Positions 32,740-42,595 of a DNA stretch of 64,000 bases are shown here, piece by piece. The stretch's first letter is position 1, and the number at the start of each line of letters is the position of its first letter. The notes below the pieces were generated by a model, which had not been told where the DNA came from, ran no database searches, and saw only the letters and a list, made by a program, of their open reading frames with translations. Position numbers and translations under genes: made by a program. Source of the DNA: Bradyrhizobium japonicum USDA 6. Lineage in GTDB: Bacteria > Pseudomonadota > Alphaproteobacteria > Rhizobiales > Xanthobacteraceae. The DNA lies in assembly GCF_000284375.1 (NCBI RefSeq), contig NC_017249.1, forward strand, positions 3,078,001 through 3,142,000, in the 5' to 3' direction.

Positions 32740-33957
32740 TCAGCCCGGTCCGGCGCCCTGCGTCGCCGTATACACCGCGTAGAGCGACTGGCTCGCGGCC
32801 ATGAACAGGCGATTGCGCTTGGGGCCGCCGAAGCAGACGTTGCCGCACACTTCCGGCAGGCGGATGCGGCCGAGCAGCTTGCCCGCCGGCGACCACACCG
32901 TCACACCGCTATAGCCGACGGCACGCCCAGCGTTGCTGGAGGCCCAGACATTGCCGTTGACGTCGCAGCGCACGCCGTCGGGCCCGCACTTCACGCCGTC
33001 GATCACGCAGTCGCTGAACTTCTTCACGTTGGAGAGCTTGTTGTCGGCGCCGACGTCGAACACGAAGATCTCGCCCTTGCCGCCGGGCCCGGTGTCGCCC
33101 GGTCCCTTGCCGGTCGAGGCGACGTAGAGCTTCTTGTAGTCCGGTGAGAAGCACAGGCCGTTGGGATCGGGCACCTGGTCCTCGGTGACGACGAGGTCGA
33201 TGCGGCCACTTGGATCGATGCGATAGCAGTTGGTCGGCAGCTCGCGCTTGCCCGGTGCGAAGCCGGCCGGCTGTCCGATCCGCGGATTGAGCTTGCCGCC
33301 TGCATTGCTCGGGCCGCCCGCCACGTCGGGCTCACCTTCATAGAGCTGGCCGCCATAGGGCGGGTCGGTGAACCAGTAGCTGCCGTCGGGATGCGCGGCG
33401 ATGTCGTTCGGCGAGTTCAGGCGTTTGCCCTGATAGGAGTCCGCGAGCACCGTGGAGGTGCCGTCATGCTCGTAGCGCGTCACCCGCCGGGTCAGGTGTT
33501 CGCAGGAGAGCTGACGGCCCTGGAAGTCGAACGAGTTGCCATTGGAGTTGTTGGAGGGCGCGCGGAACACGCTCACGCGGCCGTCGTCCTCGGTCCAGCG
33601 CATCTGCCGGTTGTTGGGGATGTCGCTCCAGAGGAGATAACGGCCCTGCGCGCTCCAGGCCGGGCCCTCGGCCCACAACAGGCCGGTGTAGAGGCGCTTG
33701 ATTGCGGTGTTGGGCTGCGCCAGGTCGTCGAAGGACGGATCGACGGCGATGATGTCGGGGTCCCAGAAATAAGTCGTCGGCGCGCCGTTGGGGCCGAAAT
33801 CGCGCGGCGGGGTGGTGATCGTCGTTGGCGGTGCGGCGGGTCCGGTCTGGGCCAGCGCAGGGCCGGCCACGGTCGCCGCGGCGCCGAGCGCAAGTCCCCG
33901 CACAAGTGTTCGTCGTGAAAGCGCAGCATCCTGGTCGCGCTGCTCTGAGCGTTCCAT
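32740..33957 (-). CDS. SMP-30/gluconolactonase-family protein, Tat exported
   Basis: The 405-residue protein starts at ATG 33957 with a Tat leader (LSRRTLVRGLALGAAATVAG). It then shows the six-bladed propeller features: LLWAEGPAWSAQGRYLLWSDI (metal-binding Glu), NSPNDIAAHPDGSYWFTDPPYG, VPDPNGLCFSPDYKKLYVAST and GPDGVRCDVNGNVWAS. These hold the catalytic E, N and D residues of sugar lactonases. It hydrolyses a sugar or aromatic lactone in the periplasm. It is convergent with the peroxidase gene, and no further operon partner is visible. Confidence 0.92.
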   Translation of the reverse strand: MERSEQRDQDAALSRRTLVRGLALGAAATVAGPALAQTGPAAPPTTITTPPRDFGPNGAPTTYFWDPDIIAVDPSFDDLAQPNTAIKRLYTGLLWAEGPAWSAQGRYLLWSDIPNNRQMRWTEDDGRVSVFRAPSNNSNGNSFDFQGRQLSCEHLTRRVTRYEHDGTSTVLADSYQGKRLNSPNDIAAHPDGSYWFTDPPYGGQLYEGEPDVAGGPSNAGGKLNPRIGQPAGFAPGKRELPTNCYRIDPSGRIDLVVTEDQVPDPNGLCFSPDYKKLYVASTGKGPGDTGPGGKGEIFVFDVGADNKLSNVKKFSDCVIDGVKCGPDGVRCDVNGNVWASSNAGRAVGYSGVTVWSPAGKLLGRIRLPEVCGNVCFGGPKRNRLFMAASQSLYAVYTATQGAGPG

Positions 33958-34262
33958 CGCGTCCTCCCGGTTATGTTCGGCTGGCCGGTTGATCCGGCCG
34001 AGCGGACGAAGGTTAGTCCGGTCCGCGGCCGGTTGCGAGGGGCAGGTTCGCATCCCCTGCGCGATGGTAGGCTTGCGAAGGCTGGAACGCGGCGGCATTG
34101 CGGCGAGGCAAGGGCGGAAGCGGCAATTCGTCCCGGTCTCGTCGTTCGGGGCCTGTCGTCGGGCTTTGTGCGGTTAACCGGAGCGGCTTTTAGGACGTGT
34201 CAAGCCTTGACCTCGCGCGCGATGATGGCAGAACGTTTCCGGGGTATCAGCCGGAGTTCATT

Positions 34263-34508
34263 GTGTTAGCCGTTGTTGCACTGGTCATTGCGCTCGCCAT
34301 CGCGTTCGCCGCCGGCTATTTCACCCGCGATCTCGCCTCCCGCAAACGACGCGCGGAGGCGCGCCGCTGGCGCGAATATACCGAGCCGGGCTGGCTCCGT
34401 GCCGCCGCACCTGCCAACACCAACGAGGCTGTCCCCGTCGCCACCGGTGAGCTTGGCCAGATGCTCGACCGCTGGGAGAGCAGGGCCCGCGCCCGCCGCG
34501 CAGGATAG
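34263..34508 (+). CDS. Small single-pass membrane protein, conserved hypothetical
   Basis: The 81-residue form starting at GTG 34263 opens directly into a transmembrane helix (LAVVALVIALAIAFAAGYF). It then has a basic cytoplasmic stretch (TRDLASRKRRAEARRWREY) and a C-terminal GELGQMLDRWESRARARR. An alternative GTG at 34197 would add 22 residues; the later start has a CGGAG ribosome-binding site. Function unknown. Confidence 0.65.
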   Translation: MLAVVALVIALAIAFAAGYFTRDLASRKRRAEARRWREYTEPGWLRAAAPANTNEAVPVATGELGQMLDRWESRARARRAG

Positions 34509-34828
34509 CCTGACCGCAACGCGGGTGAGGGGAGCGGCATCCGGGCGACCTTCCCGCATATCGCTCCGGTCTCGTGGGCTCCTCGCGCTGCCCGGCGACA
34601 CCGTCATAATTTCCAGCTTACGTAATTCGGATTTGCCGGATGATCCGTGCGATGACGGACCGGTCGTCGCGCCGTACATTGCAGATCTGGTGGCAGGTCA
34701 GCCCTCCTGACCATCTTTTGGCGTTGCGGTTGCAGCCATTTCTCGTCTAGAAACGGCGCATCGAGCCTCCCGGCAACCAACCGTCAACGGTTTTGACCGA
34801 GGATTTGAGGGCTCAAAAGGGTCTGGCA
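34509..34828. other. Leader upstream of leuA; no gene seen in its first 300 bp
   Basis: This stretch separates the membrane protein gene from the leucine leader peptide. It should hold the leuA promoter. No hairpin or -35/-10 pair could be assigned with confidence. Confidence 0.4.
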
Positions 34829-34948
34829 ATGCTGATTCGTGGCCAAATCGATGGGATTTCGGGGGAGGTGGCTCTGGCCGCCGCCACGATCCCGGCCGCG
34901 CTGCTGCCCACCCTCCTGATTGGCGGCCTTCTTCTTACTTGCCCCTGA
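34829..34948 (+). promoter_or_regulatory. leuL: Leucine-rich leader peptide of leuA (attenuator)
   Basis: A 39-codon reading frame ends at TGA 34946-34948, 109 bases before leuA. Its last 15 codons are packed with leucine: ALLPTLLIGGLLLTCP. Seven of the 17 residues before the stop are Leu, including CTT-CTT-CTT. This is the pattern of an amino-acid attenuator in which ribosome stalling at leucine codons decides between alternative RNA hairpins. It overlaps the start of the hairpin that follows. Confidence 0.75.
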
Positions 34949-34985
34949 GGGCCGGCTGGGCGCCACGCGCCTGGGCGCTCAGGGG
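34942..34985 (+). terminator. Attenuator hairpin after the leucine leader
   Basis: CCCCTGAG (34942-34949) pairs with CTCAGGGG (34978-34985), and the inner GCGCCA and TGGGCGC extend the stem. The 5' arm overlaps the leader stop codon, so ribosome position would decide whether it forms. No T-run follows, so whether it is terminator or antiterminator is not certain. Confidence 0.55.
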
Positions 34986-35057
34986 TTGGTCGAGATCACC
35001 GGACACCTCAAGCGCCCAGCAGACTGACGGCGCACAAGCTCATAAAGGAATTTTGCA

Positions 35058-36620
<1,563 letters not shown>

Positions 36621-36646
36621 CGCTTCATCATCTCCAGTTCATCGGC

Positions 36647-36675
36647 AAACGCGGCGTCTTCGGCGCCGCGTTTTT
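36647..36675 (+). terminator. Rho-independent terminator of leuA
   Basis: AAACGCGGCG and CGCCGCGTTT pair across a 7-base loop and are followed by further Ts (TTTTTCG), 26 bases after the leuA stop. Confidence 0.88.
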
Positions 36676-36705
36676 CGTTTGGCACACGACGGCTCGGCCA
36701 ATGGA

Positions 36706-37926
36706 ATGGTGGTTGCCGCGGGCGCCGCGCAACTGGTGTTCGGCCTGGCCTCGAACTCGGTGATCTCCGGCAATCAGTACATCCAGATCGGCGGCTCGGC
36801 CGACGGCACGACGATCAAGGTCGGCGGCGACCAGGATATCCTCGGCGGCGGTATCGCGACCAACACCACCGTGGACGGCGGCACCCAGAACGTCTTCGGC
36901 GTTGCGATCCAGACCACGGTCGCGAATGGCGGCTTCCAGCACGTTCACAACAATGCCTTCAACACCATCGTCAATGCCGGGGGTAAGCAGAACGTCTACA
37001 TCGACGGCAGTGCGACCGGATCCACCATCAATGCCGGCGGCATCCAGATCGATTGGGGCTTCACGATCATCACGACGATCAGCGGCGGCGGTCAGTACGT
37101 TTTCGGGCCGGCGAGCCTCACGACGATCAATTCGGGCCTGCAGGCCGTCGAGAGCGGCGGCACGGCCTCGGACACGACGATCCATGGCGGCGGGCAGGAC
37201 GTCTATTTGGGTGGAACCGCGATCAACACCACCATGGATGGCGGCGTCCAGTCGGTCTATGGCGGCACCGTGGTCCAGACCACGATCAGCAATGGCGCCC
37301 TCCAGTATCTCCACGGCAACGCGTCGATGACGACGGTCAACGCCGGCGGCCAGCAGAGCGTCTACGCCGACGGCACGGCGACCGGCACCACGATCAATTT
37401 CGGCGGAGTCCAGGTCGATTGGGGCGCCGCCAACGCCACCATCGTCAACGGCGGCGTGCGATATGTGTATGGCAGCGCAACCGGCACGACGGTCCTGTCC
37501 GGCACGCAGCACGTGCAGGCCGGCGGCAGCGCCGATGACACCACGATCGGCTCGGGCGCGCTCGCCTTTGTCCACGCGGGCGGCACGATCGACGATGTGA
37601 TCTTCGCCGGTCCCAATGCCTCGCTGGTGCTGGCCCAGGCGTCGGCCTTCACGGGAATGATCTCCGGCTGGCAGGACCATGACAGTCTCGATCTCGGCGA
37701 CATCCTGTTCAGCGACGGTCTGACCTCGATGGCCTATGCGCAGAACAACGACAACACCGGCGGCACGCTGACAGTCTCCGACGGCACCCACGTCGCGACG
37801 CTGCACTTGCTCGGTCAGTACAGCGCGGCCGACTTCGCGCTGTCCTCGGACGGGCACGGCGGCACCCTGATCACCGATCCGGCGGTCGCGCAGCAGGCCC
37901 AGCTCGCGCCGGCGCTGCACGGCTGA
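36706..37926 (+). CDS. Autotransporter-like strand-loop-strand repeat protein without beta-barrel
   Basis: The roughly 406-residue protein consists of about 14 glycine/threonine-rich repeats of 20-25 residues with the pattern TTINxGGxQxVYxGGTAxxT (AIDA-type passenger strand-loop-strand). A C-terminal module follows (LVLAQASAFTGMISGWQDHDSLDLGDI, then TLHLLGQYSAADFAL) often seen in type I-secreted rhizobial proteins. There is no autotransporter barrel. The start is uncertain: ATG 36706 has a poor ribosome-binding site and the frame opens inside the leuA terminator, so the N-terminus may be truncated. Confidence 0.75.
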   Translation: MVVAAGAAQLVFGLASNSVISGNQYIQIGGSADGTTIKVGGDQDILGGGIATNTTVDGGTQNVFGVAIQTTVANGGFQHVHNNAFNTIVNAGGKQNVYIDGSATGSTINAGGIQIDWGFTIITTISGGGQYVFGPASLTTINSGLQAVESGGTASDTTIHGGGQDVYLGGTAINTTMDGGVQSVYGGTVVQTTISNGALQYLHGNASMTTVNAGGQQSVYADGTATGTTINFGGVQVDWGAANATIVNGGVRYVYGSATGTTVLSGTQHVQAGGSADDTTIGSGALAFVHAGGTIDDVIFAGPNASLVLAQASAFTGMISGWQDHDSLDLGDILFSDGLTSMAYAQNNDNTGGTLTVSDGTHVATLHLLGQYSAADFALSSDGHGGTLITDPAVAQQAQLAPALHG

Positions 37927-37945
37927 GGTTGCGAGAGGCGGCAGC

Positions 37946-37974
37946 GGCGATGGCAGGGTTTCCCTGCCATCGCC
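37946..37974 (+). terminator. Hairpin after the repeat protein gene
   Basis: GGCGATGGCAGGG and CCCTGCCATCGCC pair perfectly over 13 bp with a 3-base loop, 20 bases after the stop. No T-run follows. Confidence 0.8.
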
Positions 37975-38148
37975 ATGCCTGTGCCAGTCCGGCAGATTTC
38001 CCCTCCGGATACCGCATTTTTGCAAGCCGCCCCTGCTAAGGGGCAATGGCGCCTGTGTCCGCTTCCCTATAATCCTGCCTTCAAGTCTTGAATCTAAGGC
38101 TTGGGGGCGACGGTTCGTGCCCTACCCAAAAAACGTGCGGGAGGAAGC

Positions 38149-39162
38149 ATGCGGAGACTCATTTGGGCTGCGGCATCGGTTGCGGTCTTGACCGGGGCGT
38201 TGGCCCTGACCGGGCCGGCGTCGGCCCAATCGCCGATCATCATCAAGTTCAGTCACGTCGTCGCCACCGACACGCCGAAGGGCAAGGCGTCGGAGAAGTT
38301 CAAGGAGCTCGCCGAGAAGTACACCGGCGGCAAGGTCAAGATCGAGGTTTACCCGAACTCGACGCTCTACAAGGACAAGGAAGAGCTCGAGGCGCTTCAG
38401 CTCGGCAGTGTGCAGATGCTGGCGCCGTCCAACTCCAAGTTCGGCCCGCTCGGCATCCGCGAGTTCGAGGTGTTCGATCTGCCTTACATCCTTCCGGACC
38501 TGAAGACGCTGCGGAAGGTGACGGAAGGCCCGCTCGGCCTCCGGCTGCTCAAGCTCTTGGACTCAAAGGGCATCACCGGCCTTGCCTATTGGGACAACGG
38601 CTTCAAGCAGATGAGCGCCAACAAGAAGCTGGTCACGCCCGCCGACTACCAGGGCGTCAAGTTCCGCATCCAGTCCTCGCGCGTGCTGCAGGCGCAGTTC
38701 AAGGCGCTCAGTTCGCTGCCGCAGGTGATGGCGTTCTCGGAAGTCTATCAGGCGCTGCAGACCGGCGTCGTCGACGGTCAGGAGAACACCTGGTCGAACA
38801 TCTATACGCAGAAGATGCACGAGGTGCAGAAGTACATCACCGAGACCAATCACGGCTACATCGGCTACGTCGTGATCGTGAACAAGAAGTTCTGGGACGA
38901 TCTGCCGGCCGACATCCGCGACCAACTGTCGAAGGCGATGAAGGAGGCGACCGACTTCAACAACGCTCAGTCGCAGAAGGAGAACGACGACGCGCTGGCC
39001 GAGATCAAGAAGAGCGGCAAGAGCGAGATCATCAAGCTCACGCCGCAGCAGGACGAGGCGATGCGCAAGGCGATGGAGCCGGTCTACAAGGACGCCGCAG
39101 GTCGCGTCGGCCAGCCTCTGATCGACGAGTTCCTCAAGGAATCGAAGAGCACGACGAACTGA
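38149..39162 (+). CDS. dctP: TRAP transporter substrate-binding protein (DctP family)
   Basis: The 337-residue periplasmic protein has a signal peptide ending at GPASAQ. TRAP-type features are IIIKFSHVVATDTPKGKASEKF, GGKVKIEVYPNSTLYKD, and the substrate-binding PADYQGVKFRIQSSRV region whose arginine clamps a carboxylate. VMAFSEVYQALQTGVVDGQENTWSNI is the typical late motif. Ligands are C4-dicarboxylates or similar organic acids. ATG 38149 has a GCGGGAGGAAGC ribosome-binding site. The dctQ and dctM membrane genes do not follow, so this is an orphan binding protein. Confidence 0.93.
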   Translation: MRRLIWAAASVAVLTGALALTGPASAQSPIIIKFSHVVATDTPKGKASEKFKELAEKYTGGKVKIEVYPNSTLYKDKEELEALQLGSVQMLAPSNSKFGPLGIREFEVFDLPYILPDLKTLRKVTEGPLGLRLLKLLDSKGITGLAYWDNGFKQMSANKKLVTPADYQGVKFRIQSSRVLQAQFKALSSLPQVMAFSEVYQALQTGVVDGQENTWSNIYTQKMHEVQKYITETNHGYIGYVVIVNKKFWDDLPADIRDQLSKAMKEATDFNNAQSQKENDDALAEIKKSGKSEIIKLTPQQDEAMRKAMEPVYKDAAGRVGQPLIDEFLKESKSTTN

Positions 39163-39180
39163 TCCGGATCGACCATGAAT

Positions 39181-39219
39181 GAAGGGGCTTCCATGCAGCC
39201 TGCGCGGAGGCCCTTTTTG
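39181..39219 (+). terminator. Terminator of dctP
   Basis: AAGGGGCTTCC pairs with GGAGGCCCTTTTT across a 13-base loop with imperfect inner pairing, followed by a T-run, 19 bases after the stop. Confidence 0.7.
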
Positions 39220-39361
39220 TTGCAAATCGTTTCAGTCTGCATCTGAATGGACATTCAGGGGAGTTACATCTTCGTAAGAACGCTCTCTCTGTCCAAGTTG
39301 TAAGTTGCGCGTCAGCCGTCCGGCGCTCATCCTCACCGGCATCCTTCCAGAGGAGGTCCGT

Positions 39362-39970
39362 ATGAGGAAGTTCACCATCGCCGCCATCGCCGTGCTCAGC
39401 ATCGCCGGCTCGGGCGCGGTCTATGCCCAATTTCATCGCCCGTGGATGGAGCACTTCCGCCACGTCCGCATGAACCCGGAGGACCGTGCCGCCTTCGTCG
39501 ACGCGCGGATCGCCGCCGTCCATGCCGGGCTGAAGCTCAACGCCGACCAGGAGAAGCTATGGCCGCCGGTCGAGGCTGCCGTGCGCGACTTCGCCAAGCT
39601 GCGCATCGACCGCGCCAACGCGCGGATGAATACGCGCCCGGGTGACGCCGGCAAGAACGCCGACACGCCCGAGGATCCGGTCGCCCGCCTGCGTCAGCGC
39701 GCCGAGGACATGGGCGCGACCTCCGCCGCCCTGAAGAAGATCGCCGATGCCGCCGATCCGCTCTACAAGACGCTCGACGAGGGCCAGAAGCGGCGCCTTG
39801 CCGTGCTGACCCGCCACCGTGGCCCGTTCGGCGGGGGTGGGGACGGCCCGTCCCGACACTTCATGGAACGGGGCATGGACCGCATGATGGAGCGCGGCAT
39901 GGACCGCTTCCACGGCGACCGTTTCGACCGTGACGGCGGCCCGGACCGGGATCGCGAGGGCCGGCTCTGA
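39362..39970 (+). CDS. LTxxQ-motif periplasmic protein (Spy/CpxP-like)
   Basis: The 202-residue protein has a signal peptide (IAAIAVLSIAGSGAVYAQ) and two LTxxQ-like helices: LKLNADQEKLWPPVEAAVRD and YKTLDEGQKRRLAVLT. The C-terminal tail is Gly/Arg/Asp-rich with GMDRMMERGMDRFHGDRFDRD repeats. Such proteins act as periplasmic chaperones or stress sensors; in alphaproteobacteria the role is uncertain. ATG 39362 follows AGAGGAGGTCCGT. Two TTxxTT-like terminators follow. Confidence 0.82.
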   Translation: MRKFTIAAIAVLSIAGSGAVYAQFHRPWMEHFRHVRMNPEDRAAFVDARIAAVHAGLKLNADQEKLWPPVEAAVRDFAKLRIDRANARMNTRPGDAGKNADTPEDPVARLRQRAEDMGATSAALKKIADAADPLYKTLDEGQKRRLAVLTRHRGPFGGGGDGPSRHFMERGMDRMMERGMDRFHGDRFDRDGGPDRDREGRL

Positions 39971-40017
39971 GCCACCCCGTATTTCCCGAGGAATTAACCC
40001 TGGGATTGGCCTTGGCG

Positions 40018-40043
40018 AAGCCGCTGGAATCCAGCGGCTTTTC
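40018..40043 (+). terminator. Rho-independent terminator of the LTxxQ gene
   Basis: AAGCCGCTGG and CCAGCGGCTT form a perfect 10-bp stem with a 3-base loop followed by TTCG-Ts. Confidence 0.88.
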
Positions 40044-40150
40044 GCATTTTCGGGCCTGTGGAAGAACCTTGGAAAACATGCGCCACATCGCTTGCCATAC
40101 CCGGATCGCTTTGCTAAACGACCGGCCTCGCAAGGCATTGACCGCCTTTC

Positions 40151-40226
<76 letters not shown>

Positions 40227-40252
40227 TATAAATCAGGACCTTAGCGAGAGAG

Positions 40253-40299
40253 ACCGTTTGAGAAGGCCGAACTAAAACGGTTTTTCAAACGGTGTTTTT
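40253..40299 (+). terminator. Terminator-like hairpin after tRNA-Lys
   Basis: ACCGTTTGA (40253-40261) pairs with TCAAACGGT (40285-40293), then GTTTTTT follows. The loop is long (23 bases). It probably ends the tRNA transcript. Confidence 0.6.
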
Positions 40300-40703
40300 T
40301 CGAGTTTTCGCTCGGCTGGCTCTCGATAATGTGAAGCGCCGGCAATCTTTTTCGGGAAGCGAATGAGCCTCGCCAAGCTGTTACAGGCACGACCGCGCCG
40401 CAACTGTCGGCCCTCTTGATCGTCGGCTCCGTGAACCATGCACATTTGCCCAGCCACCTTGGGGTGGTTTCCATCTGAATGTTTGACCACCTTGTCTATT
40501 CGCGAGGATCGAATATCAACCTTCGCTCCCCCAAGGTTGTCGTTGAGAACGAGATGGATTGGCTAAGTTTTCTGAAGTTTTTGCTGTCGGTCGGTACGGT
40601 AGCCTGCACGTGTCTTGCATTCGATCGCGTTCGTCGAGTTTTACGGAGGTCGGTCCTGGAGCGAACCTGGTATGGTTGCGACCGCGCCCGAGAAGAAATC
40701 ATC
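40300..40703. other. Start of island DNA with no gene recognised
   Basis: The 400 bases after the tRNA terminator have stop codons in all long frames or only weak frames without family features. No integrase gene is present in this window. The sequence may be debris between the tRNA-Lys and the tRNA-Gln fragment. Confidence 0.4.
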
Positions 40704-40776
40704 GTTTCGCGCCGAGGCCCGCCGCAGCCGATTTTGATTCCACCAGACGTAGGTTCGAATCCTGCCGCCCCAACCA
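40704..40776 (+). pseudogene. tRNA-Gln (UUG) remnant
   Basis: The 3' half reads like a tRNA-Gln: GCCGATTTTGATTCC (anticodon loop with TTG), GTAGG-TTCGAAT-CCTGC as T arm, and CGCCCCA-ACCA as acceptor end. The 5' acceptor TGGGGCG is missing and the anticodon stem is mismatched, so it cannot fold as a working tRNA. A 3' tRNA fragment inside an island beside a real tRNA is often a leftover attachment site. Confidence 0.6.
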
Positions 40777-40957
40777 CCAAACCCTCTGAAATTCTCTTAT
40801 TTCATCGCAAAAATTGCGATTCCGTCCCACGAATTCCGACGCGGCATCGTTCGCAAAAATTCCCGTTCAATTTCAATGACTACCAACTTGTATCGGCGGC
40901 TCCACGCAGCAAGGACGCAGCATGGACTCGCTTGATCGCTAACGCATCACGCCGACT

Positions 40958-41286
40958 TATAGCTTCGCGGGTATCCGAACGTCTTCCTGGAGGAAGCCAT
41001 TGTAGAGCTCTTCAGCTCTCTTTTTGATGATCTTTGCCTCGGCTTCTGAGCGTGCGCACAACTGATCGTTGACCTTGATCGTCGCGATGCTCAATTCATC
41101 GACGGCGCATTGCAGTACCAATGGTCATCGGGAATCCCAGTGGGGCCCAGGAAGGCGATTTTCGCGGCGCATCGGGATTTTGAAGGTGAATGATCTTAGA
41201 AGGGCCTCGGCTTGCTCTTGAAGCTTAGCGCGCACCGGCTCGTCTTCCGGGTCATTGCCGAAGAGGACGCGTTTCGAATAGCTCAC
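40958..41286 (-). pseudogene. Small partner gene of the S8 peptidase, frameshifted
   Basis: The frame opens at GTG 41286 (VSYSKRVLFGNDPEDEPVRAK, QEQAEALLRSFTFKIP) only 5 bases after the S8 peptidase stop. It shifts near 41150 (stop in the first frame) into a second frame (LGPTGIPDDHWYCN, then DELSIATIKVNDQLCARSEA and IIKKRAEELYNGFLQEDVRIP) ending at TAA. The joined product would be about 107 residues and has no recognised family. It lies downstream of and translationally next to the peptidase, so it may have been its partner. Confidence 0.6.
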
Positions 41287-41290
41287 GAGG

Positions 41291-42062
41291 TTATTCCTCC
41301 TGGCTTTCGACACGCACAGGGATTTCAATCACAGGCATGAGCGCTTCCAACGTTCCGCGGTAACGGCGCACGATGCGATTGTAGAGGTCGGTCACGCGGC
41401 GCGCCGTAACAGACACGATGAGCGCGTATTTCAGCTCCTGCTTTTTCTTGCTGTTGTGTCCTTCCGCGCGCGCATTGTAGTGAATTGAATGCGGGAGCAT
41501 CGAGCGAGCGTCCCCGATATGTATTCTCGGCATGGAGGCAATTCTCCCATTCCAGGCGTCGCGGCGCAACTCGTCTTCGGCGACCGTGGGCCGATCCTTG
41601 CCGAAGAAGCTCTTCGATACAGCATGCGTTGCCTTGTCACGTACCTTGCCCGCTGTTCGGTCGAAAGATCACATCCAGACCCGCGCGCGTGTAGTTGCCT
41701 GGATGGTGGGGGTCGACTTCGGTCGCGTAAACAAGCGTCTCCTTGATCTTGACCAGCCCTTCAAGAGGTTCGTCAGGAACGGGGATTGGCGCCCTTATGT
41801 ACTTGGATGCGGTGATCGTTCCCTCGAACACGACGCGGACGGTATCGTCATTGCAGATCGCAATTTCGGCAAGATGTTGAGAGGCGCGACCCCGGACCTC
41901 GACATGCGGGATGTCTATGGGTTCGGCGCAATGTACGAGCAACGCGCGAATGGCAAGCGGACTTAGGGATGAGCCGAGGTGCGCGCGAATTCCGACACCC
42001 ATACGCAGGGTGCTGGGAGCCGCAAAGCTCCTGCCACCCGTGGGCCACCAGGCGTGGCTTCA
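41291..42062 (-). pseudogene. S8 (subtilisin-like) peptidase, N-terminally truncated and frameshifted
   Basis: Pieces in different frames line up in order with the C-terminal half of large bacterial S8 peptidases: RSFAAPSTLRMGVGIRAHLG (the GTSFAAP catalytic-serine block, Ser kept), LAIRALLVHCAEP, DTVRVVFEGTITASKYIRAP, VYATEVDPHHPGNYTRAGLD, then KSFFGKDRPTVAEDELRRDA, LEWENCLHAENTYRGRSLDA and the terminal YALIVSVTARRVTDLYNRI. At least three frameshifts separate these blocks and the Asp and His parts are missing. Such peptidases often accompany AAA ATPases in mobile islands. Confidence 0.78.
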
Positions 42063-42080
42063 CCGGCAGAGGATCATGCG

Positions 42081-42593
42081 ATGATCGGCAGGTTCAAGAC
42101 GCTGACCGCGATGCTCGGCGGTGCCGCGGCTCTTATCGCGCCTATCGTTCTCGAGATCACGCCGCTCTACGTCTGGAATGCATCCGAGAGCGTACCGTTC
42201 GGCCTCTATCGTTTGCGACCGGTTGACAGCCTGTTCGTCACGGAACTCCTCGCCGTACAGCCACCGGAGCCGCTTGCAAGCTTCCTCGACCTGAACGGCT
42301 ATCTGCCGGCCAGAGTGCCGATGCTTAAGCGCGTGCTGGCGCTTCCGGGGCAGACCGTCTGCCGAAACGGGCTCACAGTTTCTGTCGACGCGATCGAAAT
42401 GGGGCAAGCGCGGGAGCGCGATGACCGCGGCCGACCGCTCCCGAAATGGCAGGGCTGCCGCGTCGTCGGCGAGGGCGAATTCTTCGTCATGAACCGGCAG
42501 TCCGCCAACTCGCTGGATGGCCGCTATTTCGGGTTCTTGCCGACATCGGCCGTGATTGGCCGAGCGTTCCCTGTGTGGACTTGGGAGGACTGA
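42081..42593 (+). CDS. traF: S26-family signal peptidase of conjugation type (TraF)
   Basis: The 170-residue protein has an N-terminal membrane anchor (residues 10-24) and the S26 catalytic dyad: Ser37 in NASESVPFGLYRL and Lys83 in PMLKRVLALPG. The late box GEFFVMNRQSANSLDGRYFG is also kept. TraF of conjugative systems matures the pilin or cleaves and cyclises it. ATG 42081 follows CAGAGGATCATGCG; the upstream part of the frame is non-coding. It appears intact, unlike most neighbours, and is coupled to the lytic transglycosylase that starts 2 bases after its stop. Confidence 0.9.
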   Translation: MIGRFKTLTAMLGGAAALIAPIVLEITPLYVWNASESVPFGLYRLRPVDSLFVTELLAVQPPEPLASFLDLNGYLPARVPMLKRVLALPGQTVCRNGLTVSVDAIEMGQARERDDRGRPLPKWQGCRVVGEGEFFVMNRQSANSLDGRYFGFLPTSAVIGRAFPVWTWED

Positions 42594-42595
42594 TC

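Noticed and set aside
41979..42080. Longer N-terminus of TraF
   Set aside because: The upstream part overlaps the S8 pseudogene on the other strand and lacks a ribosome-binding site; ATG 42081 directly precedes the membrane anchor.
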